DNA from: Citreicoccus inhibens | Lineage (GTDB): Bacteria > Myxococcota > Myxococcia > Myxococcales > Myxococcaceae | Length of the DNA: 64,000 nt | Direction of reading: 5' to 3' | NCBI RefSeq assembly: GCF_019039035.1 | Contig: NZ_JAHNZT010000004.1 | Location: forward strand, 310,001 to 374,000 | Shown: one piece after another, positions 19,782 through 28,179 of the stretch | How positions within the stretch are numbered: the stretch's first letter is position 1 | Layout: every line of letters starts with the position of its first letter | Translations under genes and position numbers: made by a program | Notes under the pieces: generated by a model | What the model saw: only the letters and a program-made list of their open reading frames with translations | The model's database searches: none | What the model was told of the DNA's origin: nothing

Positions 19782-22700
19782 TCAACGGCGCCGACGCGAC
19801 CAGCCCAGCACCACGCCCAGGGCCGCCAGCATCACGGACGCTCCAGGTGTCGCGCCGGGCACGGGGTTGCAACCACACCCCGAGGCCTCGACAGGAGGCG
19901 ACACAGGCGGCGGATGCACACCTCCGTCATCCATGGGCTGGCCCGCATCCGGGACTCCCGAGTCGGGGGAGCCGGGGTTGTTCGAGCCCGCGTCCACGGC
20001 GCCGCCATCCGGCTCTCCCGCGCCCCCATCACGCGGCCCCTCTCCGCTTCCGGCATCCGCCAAGGTTCCCGCATCGGCGGCACTGCCCGCGTCGAGCACG
20101 CTGCCCGCATCCGGTGCGCTGCCCGCATCCGGCGCACTGCCGGCATCGAGCGCGCTGCCTGCGTCCCACGTGCCGCCCGCATCCGGCGCGCTCCCCGCAT
20201 CTTCTGCGGCCCCCGCGTCCGCGAGGCCTCCATCCGTGACGACTCCGCCATCCAACGGCACACGCGCCACCACCACGAACCCACGCCGCGGCGAAGGAGC
20301 GCTGGCGAGCCCCTCCGAGTCCACGGCGGTGACTCGCCACTCGTAGCGTCCCGGGGGAAGGACCTCCGCCAGGGCGTGCGTCGTCTCCATCGTGCGCGCG
20401 GTCCGGATGACCGCTCCGCCCTGGAACAGCTCCAAGGCGTAGCTCGGAGCCTCCGCGCCGTCATCCGTCGAGGCCTGCCACCGGAACGTCCCGATGCCCT
20501 CCACCCACAGGGCACCGTCCTCAGGCGCGAGGAGCACTGGCACGGAGGGCGGATGATTGACGGGCGTCACCTGGATGGAGACGGTGGCCGGCGCCGAGAA
20601 GAGCTCTCCATCCGTGACCTGATAGGTGAAGTCGTCCGCCCCCGAGTAATCGGGCACGGGCGTATAGGTCCACGTGGCGCCAGCGCCACTCAGTGTTCCA
20701 TGGCGAGGCGAAGCGCGAATCACGTAGCTCAACGGCTGATTGTCTGGGTCGCTCCCCGCGAGCGTCAGCGTCAGCGGAACATCCTCGGCCGTGGACAGCG
20801 ACAACGCCCCCGCCACCGGCGGCCGATTGTCCCCGAACGTCACCAGGCGCGCGCGAACGCGAGGCCCACCGTACGGCGGCTTCGGGTCATTGTGCGAATA
20901 GACCACGAGCGCCGTGCGCCCAGTTCCCAGGAAGGCCACCGCGGGCCGCTCCTCGTTGTCCGCGGAGGCCGCGACGGGGAACCCATCCGGCTCACGTACG
21001 ACGCCCGCGCTCGTCACCCGCGCGCTGTAGACGTTCTCCTCGAAGGCGTTGAGCACGCTGTCCTGCCACGCGACCAGATACTCCGATCCGATGAAGGTCA
21101 CGGAGGGGAAGCGCTGGTAACGCAGGTTGGCGATGGTCAGGCTGGCGGGATCCAACACCGCTCCCGCCCGCGTCACCCGCGTGCCATAGATGTGCGGCCG
21201 ATTCTTGCTGCTGTAGCCCGCCCAGACGACCAGGTAATCCTCCCCGTTCGAGGCCACCGCCGGGGTCTGTTGGTTGTACCGCTGGGTCGCGATGGGAATG
21301 CCGGCGCCATCCAAGCCCTGTCCGTCGCGCGTCACCCGCGTCCCCAGGACATCCCGGTCATCGCCACCGCTGCTCCACACCACAAGGAAGTCGGTGCCAT
21401 TCGACGCGACCCGGGGAGTGTCGCATCCTGTCGACGTATCGGCGAGGTGAAGTGCCGTGGCGTCCAGGACATCGCCCTGCCCCGAGACACGCACGCCACC
21501 GAGGTAGCCATTGGGCGAATCATCCTGGACGGCGAAGGCCACCAGATAGGTCTCCCCGTTCGACGCGAGGCCCACCGGATTCCCAAGGGGCGAATTCAGC
21601 GGCTTCTCCGGAACGAGGACGCGGCCCCCTGGATTCTGAACCGTCCCCGCGCGAGTGATCCGCGTCCCGACCAGCCTTCGGGAATACTCTTGCAGGGAGT
21701 ACCAGGCGACGAAGTAGTCCGTGCCGTTCGAGGCCACCACGGGAGCCGAGACCATGAAGTCTTCCCCGGTGTTCGAGGAGACGAGGATTCCGGTGGGGTC
21801 CAAGGGCCGGCCATCCGCTGATACCCGCGTGCCCACCACGACCTCGCCGCTCGACCACTCATCCTGCCAGACCACCAGGAAGTCCGTGCCGTTCGACGCC
21901 ACCGCGGGCTGGGTCTGCTGACTGGCCGTCGCCCCGATGAAGAATCCATCCGGGTCGAGGACCGCCCCTTGAGGTGTGACCTGCAACGCGTGGAGGTCTG
22001 AATTCCAGTCCGGGTACCAGACCGAAACAGCCAGGAAGTTCACGCCATCGAAGGCCACCGAAGCCGCGGCATGGGACACGGTGGTGGTGGAGAGCAGGAG
22101 GCTCGTGTCATCCACCACAGCGCCATCACTGCTGACGCGCGTGCCCAGGATGCGAGTGAGCCCCCCAAGCGAATCCGTCCAGCCCACCAGGTACTGAGTG
22201 CCGTCGGAGGCCACGGTCGGATCCAATTCGTTCGCATGCGTCGCAACGATGGCGATGCCCGCGGTATCCAGCAGCTCGCCCGCGCCGGAGACGCGTGAAC
22301 CGTAGATGTCTCCCATCGCGTCGGTCCGACCATCACGCCACACGACGAGATAGTTCGCGCCCGCGGAGGCCACGGCGGGGGCACTGTCGGTCACGGCCTC
22401 CTGTACGAGCACCACGCTTTGTGGCGCCGCCGTTCCCGTCGCGCCGTCCACGAGCACGCTGGAGACGACGCGCGCTTGCGTCCACGCCACCAGGTAGTCC
22501 GTCCCATTCGAGGCCACGGCGCTCTGGGCCTCCGACCCGACATCACTCGCGAGGGTCTGCTCCGTCGCATCCAGGAGCGTGCCCTCGCGGGAGACACGGA
22601 TCGCCGAGAGGCGTGACGCCGTGTCGGCCGTGGTCCACGTGACCAGGTAGTTCGTCCCGTTGGAGGCCACCGCGGATCCGAACTGCCCATACCCCGTCGA

Positions 22701-23843
22701 GGACAGCACGAAGGGAGCAGACTCCAGCAAGCCGCCATCTCGCGCCACGCGCGCGGCCATGAGCTTGGGCATGGTGTCATTCACCGAAGACGACCAGACC
22801 ACCAGATAGCCTTCACCATCCGAGGCAACCGCCGGCGCACCCCACCCGTGAAGCGGCGAGGCACCACGGGAGATGTCGATGCCCCAGATGTCCTGCACCA
22901 CCCCCGCGGTGGAGACACGCGCGCCCAGGATTCGCTCCGTGCCATTCAGGCTGTCCTGCCACACCACGAGCGAGCCGGCCCCATTCGAGGCCACCGCGGG
23001 CTGACTCTGCTCGCCCGCCGCGCGCGCGGGAATCGGCTGGTTCAAGCCAATCTCGGGCGAGACGACGGTCGCCAAGGTCGCGGGAAACACGGTCGCCTCC
23101 AGCACCGCCGTGGGCACCTGGAACTGGACGGACCCCGCCACGAACTTCGCCTGCACCGGCGTGCCATGGCCCGCCGCATCCACCCAGGTCGCGTGCCCGT
23201 AGCGAACGCCCAGCCCCATCCGCGCGTCCTTGAAGTGCAGCCCCTTGGCGCTCGCACTGACGTAGGCAGCGCCCTTCGCGGGCACCGTCAGCACCAGCGC
23301 TCCTGCTCCCTCGGGCGCAGAGGCGAAACGCCACTCCTGCCGGAGTCCTTCCTCCGTGTTCGACAGGTGCTCCTCAATGCCTTCTTGAGACAACACGAGC
23401 CCACCCGTCGGCTCCACCTGAGTCCGCACACGCGGCTCGTCCTCGTGCCGCGCGCCGCGCTGCCAGCGCATGCGGCCCAGCGAGAGGGGCGCTCCGCGCG
23501 GGACCGCATCCGGAGCCCCGTGCGCGCCCACCTCCGAGCCACCGCGCTGCGCCGGCGCAACGGACCTCGGCGTCAGCGACACCCCGCGCTCGTCCGCGAG
23601 AACGACATACGTGGCGTGTCCTCCCGTCCAGGCCGAGCCCTCGGGCCGGAACGCGAAGTGGGCCTGTCGCATCACGGCCGAGACATCGAATGGCGCTCGG
23701 ACCTCGGGCCGAGCCTCAGGCGCCACACCGGGCGCCCCGGAGGAAGAGGGGGACTCGCTCAAGCACGACACCACCAACACGAACAAACCAACGCCCATCC
23801 AAGTCCGCGGCCTCGCCGCGGAGGAGCCATGCAAATGAATCAT
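19782..23843 (-). CDS. Large repeat surface protein: lipobox, 14 beta repeats, cadherin/Ig-like and Fn3-like domains, MYXO-CTERM tail
   Basis: 1353 residues. The N-terminus carries a signal ending VVSC, a lipobox with Cys at about 27. From about residue 280 to 970 there are 14 repeats of about 48 residues with core (P)AVASNGTDYLVVW...GTRVS..G..LD. Fourteen strand-rich repeats would suit one or two beta-propellers (inference). Next come a bacterial cadherin/tandem-type domain (AEDVPLTLTLAGSDPDN...DFTYQVTDGE) and an Fn3-like domain (FRWQAS...YEWRVTAVDSEG). A D-A-G repeat stalk follows. The extreme C-terminus is a MYXO-CTERM sorting signal: Cys-containing SGCGCN, a hydrophobic helix, then RRRR. 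Such tails are processed by myxosortase and lead to the cell surface via type II secretion (known for the family). Having both anchors is odd. Confidence 0.88.
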   Translation of the reverse strand: MIHLHGSSAARPRTWMGVGLFVLVVSCLSESPSSSGAPGVAPEARPEVRAPFDVSAVMRQAHFAFRPEGSAWTGGHATYVVLADERGVSLTPRSVAPAQRGGSEVGAHGAPDAVPRGAPLSLGRMRWQRGARHEDEPRVRTQVEPTGGLVLSQEGIEEHLSNTEEGLRQEWRFASAPEGAGALVLTVPAKGAAYVSASAKGLHFKDARMGLGVRYGHATWVDAAGHGTPVQAKFVAGSVQFQVPTAVLEATVFPATLATVVSPEIGLNQPIPARAAGEQSQPAVASNGAGSLVVWQDSLNGTERILGARVSTAGVVQDIWGIDISRGASPLHGWGAPAVASDGEGYLVVWSSSVNDTMPKLMAARVARDGGLLESAPFVLSSTGYGQFGSAVASNGTNYLVTWTTADTASRLSAIRVSREGTLLDATEQTLASDVGSEAQSAVASNGTDYLVAWTQARVVSSVLVDGATGTAAPQSVVLVQEAVTDSAPAVASAGANYLVVWRDGRTDAMGDIYGSRVSGAGELLDTAGIAIVATHANELDPTVASDGTQYLVGWTDSLGGLTRILGTRVSSDGAVVDDTSLLLSTTTVSHAAASVAFDGVNFLAVSVWYPDWNSDLHALQVTPQGAVLDPDGFFIGATASQQTQPAVASNGTDFLVVWQDEWSSGEVVVGTRVSADGRPLDPTGILVSSNTGEDFMVSAPVVASNGTDYFVAWYSLQEYSRRLVGTRITRAGTVQNPGGRVLVPEKPLNSPLGNPVGLASNGETYLVAFAVQDDSPNGYLGGVRVSGQGDVLDATALHLADTSTGCDTPRVASNGTDFLVVWSSGGDDRDVLGTRVTRDGQGLDGAGIPIATQRYNQQTPAVASNGEDYLVVWAGYSSKNRPHIYGTRVTRAGAVLDPASLTIANLRYQRFPSVTFIGSEYLVAWQDSVLNAFEENVYSARVTSAGVVREPDGFPVAASADNEERPAVAFLGTGRTALVVYSHNDPKPPYGGPRVRARLVTFGDNRPPVAGALSLSTAEDVPLTLTLAGSDPDNQPLSYVIRASPRHGTLSGAGATWTYTPVPDYSGADDFTYQVTDGELFSAPATVSIQVTPVNHPPSVPVLLAPEDGALWVEGIGTFRWQASTDDGAEAPSYALELFQGGAVIRTARTMETTHALAEVLPPGRYEWRVTAVDSEGLASAPSPRRGFVVVARVPLDGGVVTDGGLADAGAAEDAGSAPDAGGTWDAGSALDAGSAPDAGSAPDAGSVLDAGSAADAGTLADAGSGEGPRDGGAGEPDGGAVDAGSNNPGSPDSGVPDAGQPMDDGGVHPPPVSPPVEASGCGCNPVPGATPGASVMLAALGVVLGWSRRRR
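20045..20240. repeat. 18-nt coding tandem repeat (D-A-G stalk)
   Basis: About ten imperfect 18-nt units, each coding a six-residue D-A-G-S-x-x step of the lipoprotein stalk. On the plus strand the unit reads roughly GCATCCGGCGCGCTGCCC. Units are contiguous with no spacers, so this is a coding microsatellite and not a CRISPR array. Confidence 0.8.
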
Positions 23844-23996
23844 GTGTCCCTGAGAATGCCTTGAGCCGACCGGCCCGCCTCAAGGCGAGAAGAGAGCGCC
23901 TCCAAGAATCGCCGCTCCTCGACAGAGACACAAACCCTTCTCACGGGAATGGATGTCTGCCCAATCTGCCCAGGAAGTCCTGCGCGCCCCTGGCCC

Positions 23997-24341
23997 TCAG
24001 TTGAGGTACTGGGGGCGGACGGGGGCGCGCGGCTGGGACTCGGACTGGCGCATCAGCTCCAGGCCTTGCTGCGTGAGGACGAAGCGCACCACGCCCGAGC
24101 CTCGCTCGGTTTCAATCTCCGCCTCGAAGGCTGGCCCCGCGACCCCTCCGAGCGACACGTCCTTGCGCAGGTTGCGCACGCGCCCGCTGAGCAAGTCTCC
24201 GGCCACCTCGCGCGAGCCCTCGCCCCGCTGGTGCAGCGCATAGGCGGCCTCGTGCAGCGTCATCGCCAGCGCCGGCGTGAGGGGCTGGGAGCTGAACAGC
24301 ACGGAGATGAGGACCCAATAGGGCGGCGTCTGGTCTGCCAT
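23997..24341 (-). CDS. Small winged-helix-like or scaffold protein, unknown
   Basis: 114 residues. The ATG at 24341 is preferred because AGGATGG lies 5 nt upstream; an ATG at 24350 is possible. There is no clear signal peptide. The centre (LTPALAMTLHEAAYALHQRG...EVAGDLLSGRVRNLRKDVSLGG) is helical, and the end (VVRFVLTQQGLELMRQS) resembles the wing and last helix of small winged-helix proteins. That is a weak structural guess. It begins 24 nt after the radical SAM gene on the same strand, so the two probably share a transcript. Confidence 0.65.
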   Translation of the reverse strand: MADQTPPYWVLISVLFSSQPLTPALAMTLHEAAYALHQRGEGSREVAGDLLSGRVRNLRKDVSLGGVAGPAFEAEIETERGSGVVRFVLTQQGLELMRQSESQPRAPVRPQYLN

Positions 24342-24364
24342 CGCATCCATCCTAACGGCGCCCA

Positions 24365-25705
24365 CTACCGCGCGCGTGGCTGTCTTCGGGCGGCAATCTG
24401 CTCGGCGAGCACGCCCTGCTGCTTCCAATGTCCATACAAGCGCCCGCGCGACGCGAGCCAATCCAGCCGCTGCTGGGCGCGCTCATCCACCCGCCCCGGC
24501 GGCGCGTCTCGGTACGGCGTCCCGGGCAGGGGCATGAAGGTGTGCCCATGCACCCGCGCGCCCAGGTCCGCCAGCCGCTGCATCAAGTCCAGCGTGGCGT
24601 CCACGTCCTCGGGCTCCTCGCCCGGCAGCCCGAGGATGAAGTCCACGTTGGGCACGAAGCCCCCCTCCACCGCGAGGCGCGCCGCCCGCACCACCGTCTC
24701 CACGTCGTGCCCACGGCGCGTGGCCTGGAGCATGCGCTCGGAGCCGGACTGGCCGCCGATGATGAGGTTGTCGTTGTGCACGTGGCGCTTGAGCAGCGCC
24801 AGGGCCTCGGGCGTCACATGCTCGGGGCGGACCTCCGAGGGGAAGGTGCCGTAGAAGATGCGCCCGTCCGGCCCCATGGCCTCGCGCACCGCGACGAGCA
24901 GCGCCTCCACCGCGCCCAGGTTCATCGTCTCGTCCGCCGTGCCGTAGGACATGGACGTGGGCGTGATGAAGCGGATGTCCCGCCGCCCCGCGCGTCGCAG
25001 CTCGCCTGCCCACCGCGCCACGTTGGCCACCGAGCGATGCCGGAAGCGCGCCTTGCTCATGAACGGCGTCTGACAGAAGCGGCAGGCGTAGATGCAGCCC
25101 CGGGTGATCTCCACCGCGCCGAACTTCGCGTGCCGCGCGGCGAAGGGCGGGAAGTCATCCAGCCGCACGCCCTCGCCATGGCCGCGCTGCACCAGCTTGC
25201 CCGCATCCAGATACGCCACGCCATGCGTGCCGCGTGGGTCCTCCCCTTGGAGCACGCGCAGGAGCAGGGCACGCAGCGTGTGCTCGCCCTCGCCCACGGC
25301 GATGAGGTCGAAGCCGGCCTGGAGGGTCTGGAGTGGCTCGGCCGTGGCGTGCACCCCGCCCGCGATGCACAACACCTGACGACCCTCCAGCCGCGCGCGA
25401 ACCCAGGCCAGCTCCTCGGCGGCGGGGCCGAAGCTGGCCGAGTAGAACGACCAGGCCACCACCACCACGTCGCCCGCGTCCGCCCGCTCGCGCACGGTGG
25501 TCAGCAGCGAGTCGCGGTCGCGCGGGAAGTGCAGCGACACGTCCGCGAGCGCAGGGTCCGCCTCCACGGCGCCGGCCAACACCGTGAACGCGTACTTGCC
25601 GGGGTACTGATAGCTGAGGACGAGCGAGACCTGGGGGCGCGAGGACATGCGGGGCCGGGATGATGCCACAGCCCCTCGCGCGCCCCGCCGCTTCCTCGCG
25701 GTCAT
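24365..25705 (-). CDS. B12-binding domain/radical SAM domain protein
   Basis: About 446 residues. The N-terminal about 160 residues form a cobalamin-binding-like Rossmann domain (VVVVAWSFYSASFG, CIAGGVHATAEPLQTL, IAVGEGEHTL). The radical SAM core follows, with the 4Fe-4S motif CIYACRFC at about residue 204 and the downstream GGQSGSERML and DFILGLPGE segments. The layout matches the uncharacterised B12-binding/radical SAM family found in archaea and bacteria (TIGR04013-like). The substrate is unknown. The start is uncertain: the ATG at 25705 has AGGAGG only 2 nt away, while the ATG at 25648 lies just before the conserved region. It likely forms an operon with the small gene downstream. Confidence 0.85.
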   Translation of the reverse strand: MTARKRRGARGAVASSRPRMSSRPQVSLVLSYQYPGKYAFTVLAGAVEADPALADVSLHFPRDRDSLLTTVRERADAGDVVVVAWSFYSASFGPAAEELAWVRARLEGRQVLCIAGGVHATAEPLQTLQAGFDLIAVGEGEHTLRALLLRVLQGEDPRGTHGVAYLDAGKLVQRGHGEGVRLDDFPPFAARHAKFGAVEITRGCIYACRFCQTPFMSKARFRHRSVANVARWAGELRRAGRRDIRFITPTSMSYGTADETMNLGAVEALLVAVREAMGPDGRIFYGTFPSEVRPEHVTPEALALLKRHVHNDNLIIGGQSGSERMLQATRRGHDVETVVRAARLAVEGGFVPNVDFILGLPGEEPEDVDATLDLMQRLADLGARVHGHTFMPLPGTPYRDAPPGRVDERAQQRLDWLASRGRLYGHWKQQGVLAEQIAARRQPRAR

Positions 25706-25788
25706 CGCCTCCTCGCCCGAAGGGAGGGCGGGCGCCCCACGCCGCGGCCCCCGATGCCCCTGACTGGGAACACCGGGGGCCAAGGACC

Positions 25789-26844
25789 TCAGGCCCGGCG
25801 GCGCGCGCGCGCCAGCCCCAGCAAGCCCAGCAGCGACAGCGCGGCGAGCGAACCTCCCGTGGAGGAGCAGCCATCCGGCGCGGCCCCGGGCTCCGGAGTC
25901 GTCGGGGCCGTCACGCCCGCATCCGGAACCACCGGGGTCGTCGTGCCCGCATCGGTGGTCGCGGGCGGAGGCGTGCCCGCGTCCGGCGTGACGGTGGGAG
26001 GAGGCGTCCCCGCATCCGTCGTCGTAGGAGGAGGCGTCCCCGCATCCACCGGCGGGGGCGTGCCCGCGTCCGGCGTGACGGTGGGAGGAGGAGTGCCCGC
26101 ATCCAACGGCGTGGGCGTACCCGCGTCCGGCGGGGTTGTCGTGGGGAAGACATCCTCGGCGCGCGTCGCCTGGATGAACCCGTCATGGTAGACGACGCCC
26201 GTCTGAGACACGGTCTCGTTCCGGTACAGGCCGAGCTTCAGGTAGTTCTTCATGCCCGAGTACATCGTCCCCACGTTGCGCTTGGGCAGGACGAGCTGGC
26301 CGTTGTGCCACAGCTCCACGAAGCCCACCTTGGGGTCCGACGACCACCTCACGTGGAAGATGAACTCGTGCCACACGCCGCGCGTCAGCTTCGTGGTCCA
26401 CGGCGTCTCGTTGTCGTTCAACGACAGACGAATCTCCTCGCCATAGACAAAGAACTCCACCGGCGGCGAGCCACAGCAACCATCGTGGTGCCACTGCGTG
26501 AAGAGCTGCCAGGTGTCCACGCTCGGGAAGTCCGGAGCGAACATCACCTTCCAGCGGTAGTAGTACTCCGAGCCCACCGCCTCATCCCCCATGTAGACCA
26601 GCTCGTTGCGATTCCCGCTGGACCCGATGGGGTCATCCCCCTGCCTCACCGTGGCTTTGAGCGCGTACTTGCCCTCCGCCACCGGTGACGTCACCACCTG
26701 GAGGCGATCCGCGCTGACCATCTGCGTGCTGCTGTACTGCGACCGATCCCCAGTCTCGAAGTCGCCCTTCCAGACGATCTCCGCCGACGCCAGGGCCGGT
26801 ACCACCGACATCGCAAGCCAAAGGGGCAGAACTCTCAATGACAC
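25789..26844 (-). CDS. Secreted polysaccharide lyase with MYXO-CTERM tail
   Basis: 351 residues starting at GTG 26844 (AAGGA adjacent); the next ATG would delete half the signal peptide. Signal peptide residues 1-21 end ALASA. Residues about 22-230 look like the jelly-roll polysaccharide lyase family (heparin-lyase-I/PL20-type): GDFETGD at the start, YYYRWKVMFAPDFP, WQLFTQWHHDG and WHEFIFHVRWS. A P-T/D-A-G repeat linker (about 235-320) leads to a MYXO-CTERM signal: DGCSS, a hydrophobic helix, then RARRR. It is expected on the cell surface, degrading an acidic polysaccharide whose identity cannot be read from sequence. The CCG pair next to the HHD motif is a lineage detail. Confidence 0.85.
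   Translation of the reverse strand: MSLRVLPLWLAMSVVPALASAEIVWKGDFETGDRSQYSSTQMVSADRLQVVTSPVAEGKYALKATVRQGDDPIGSSGNRNELVYMGDEAVGSEYYYRWKVMFAPDFPSVDTWQLFTQWHHDGCCGSPPVEFFVYGEEIRLSLNDNETPWTTKLTRGVWHEFIFHVRWSSDPKVGFVELWHNGQLVLPKRNVGTMYSGMKNYLKLGLYRNETVSQTGVVYHDGFIQATRAEDVFPTTTPPDAGTPTPLDAGTPPPTVTPDAGTPPPVDAGTPPPTTTDAGTPPPTVTPDAGTPPPATTDAGTTTPVVPDAGVTAPTTPEPGAAPDGCSSTGGSLAALSLLGLLGLARARRRA
25915..26140. repeat. Coding repeat for P-T/D-A-G linker
   Basis: Eight or more irregular units coding D-A-G-T-P-P-P steps (plus strand GTCCGGCGTGACGGTGGGAG and variants). They link the catalytic domain to the sorting tail. Units vary in length and have no palindrome, so CRISPR is excluded. Confidence 0.7.
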
Positions 26845-26856
26845 ATCCTTGCGAAG

Positions 26857-26881
26857 GTTTGACAGCCAACGATTGACAAAC
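26857..26881. promoter_or_regulatory. Candidate operator: GTTTGaCA...TGaCAAAC inverted repeat
   Basis: A 25-bp imperfect palindrome with matching outer arms GTTTG/CAAAC and inner CA/TG. It includes two TTGACA hexamers on the plus strand and lies 13 nt upstream of the lyase start codon. The position suits a regulator of the lyase, or a plus-strand promoter element. Confidence 0.35.
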
Positions 26882-27121
26882 CCTATCGCAATGCATTCCA
26901 GCCTTCATTCCCCCTGGAAAGTCATCCCGGCTGTCTGACAACAGACCATGCACCCGGCCAGGCGGATGTCTGTCTTCAGCATGTTTCACAGGGCGGCGCG
27001 CACCGGGCCCACACCCTCCGTCCGGGCGCTCAGGCTCCAGACGACGCAATGCGTCATGGCGGACATGCATCCAAGAGGCTGGCGGCCCGCAGGCGTGGTG
27101 TATGGTCCACACCCCTACCGG

Positions 27122-27140
27122 CGGCCCCACTCCGGGGCCG
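27122..27140 (+). promoter_or_regulatory. 5'-leader hairpin before astA
   Basis: Perfect 7-bp stem CGGCCCC/GGGGCCG with a 5-nt loop, 13 nt upstream of the astA ATG, where a Shine-Dalgarno sequence would normally be. No T-run follows, so it is not a terminator. Confidence 0.3.
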
Positions 27141-27153
27141 TCCCGGGTGCCCC

Positions 27154-28179
27154 ATGCTCGTCCTGCGTGACGTCCAGAAGACCGACCTTGCTGGCCTGAA
27201 GCGGCTGGCCGCGGTGCTCAACACCGTGAACCTGCCGAACAATGAAGAGACGCTCGAAGCCATCATCGACAAGTCGGTGAAGAGCTTCGCGGGCAAGGTG
27301 AAGGACCCTTTCGGACGCGAGTACCTCTTCGTGCTCGAGGACGTGCGCAACAACCTCATCATCGGCACGTCGATGATCATCGCGCAGCACGGCACGTATG
27401 AGGCCCCGCACATCTATTACGAGGTGAGCGAGCGCGAGCACTACTCGGCGTCGCTCGAGCGGCACCTGCGGCACAAGGTGCTGTCCATCGCCTACAACTA
27501 CGAGGGCCCCACGGAGATTGGCGGCCTGGTGGTGGACCCGCCCTACCGCGCCACGCCGGACAAGCCCGGCAAGCAGCTGTCCTTCGTGCGCTTCCTGTTC
27601 ATCGCCATGCACCGGCGGCTGTTCCGCCCGCGCGTGCTCGCGGAGCTCTTGCCGCCGCTGTTGCCGGATGGGCGCAGCCTCTTGTGGGAGGCGTGCGGCA
27701 AGAAGTTCACCGGCCTGACGTACCTGGAGGCGGACCGGCTGAGCCGGCAGAACAAGGAGTTCATCAAGGAGCTGTTCCCCTCCTCGGACATCTACGCGTC
27801 GCTGTTCCCGGACCGCGTGCAGAAGGTGCTGGGCGAGGTGGGCCCGGCCACGCGCGGCGTGCAGCGCATGCTGGAGCGCGTGGGCTTCCGCTACGTGGAG
27901 CGCATCGACCCGTTCGACGGCGGCCCCCACTTCGAGGCGAACACCGGGGACGTCTCGCTGGTGCGCCGCTACCGCACCGTGAAGCTCGCGGAGGAGGACT
28001 TCGAGATGGAGGGCGATGACGTGCTCGTCGCCATCGAGAACGACTCGGGCCGCAACCGCTTCCGCGCCGTGCGCTGCCAGGCGCGCCTGGACAACCAGGT
28101 CGTCTACCTCCCCGCCCGCGCCAAGGAAGTGCTCGACGTGGAGCCCGGCGCCCGGCTGTCCATCATTCCCTTCGAGTAG
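27154..28179 (+). CDS. astA: Arginine N-succinyltransferase
   Basis: 341 residues, the usual length of AstA, which transfers succinate from succinyl-CoA to arginine in the first step of the AST catabolic pathway. The family hallmarks are present: N-terminal MLVLRDVQKTDLAGL, then FVLEDVRNNLIIGTSMI, the GGLVVDPPYR acyl-CoA-binding region and FIAMHRRLFRPRVLAELLP. The start at 27154 aligns with family N-termini, although no ribosome site is visible. No other ast genes flank it, so the rest of the pathway is elsewhere or the enzyme works on another amine. Its 3' end overlaps the convergent gene by 17 nt. Confidence 0.9.
   Translation: MLVLRDVQKTDLAGLKRLAAVLNTVNLPNNEETLEAIIDKSVKSFAGKVKDPFGREYLFVLEDVRNNLIIGTSMIIAQHGTYEAPHIYYEVSEREHYSASLERHLRHKVLSIAYNYEGPTEIGGLVVDPPYRATPDKPGKQLSFVRFLFIAMHRRLFRPRVLAELLPPLLPDGRSLLWEACGKKFTGLTYLEADRLSRQNKEFIKELFPSSDIYASLFPDRVQKVLGEVGPATRGVQRMLERVGFRYVERIDPFDGGPHFEANTGDVSLVRRYRTVKLAEEDFEMEGDDVLVAIENDSGRNRFRAVRCQARLDNQVVYLPARAKEVLDVEPGARLSIIPFE

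Larger units (their letters stand above)
26845..27153. other. Divergent intergenic region between lyase and astA
   Basis: 309 nt, AT-richer on the lyase side. It contains an imperfect inverted repeat (26857-26881) and, close to astA, a GGCCCC/GGGGCC hairpin (27122-27140). No gene is supported here; short plus-strand frames lack plausible composition. Confidence 0.5.

Noticed and set aside
20045-20240. Possible CRISPR-like array
   Set aside because: Units are contiguous 18-nt codon repeats with no spacers and encode a D-A-G stalk.
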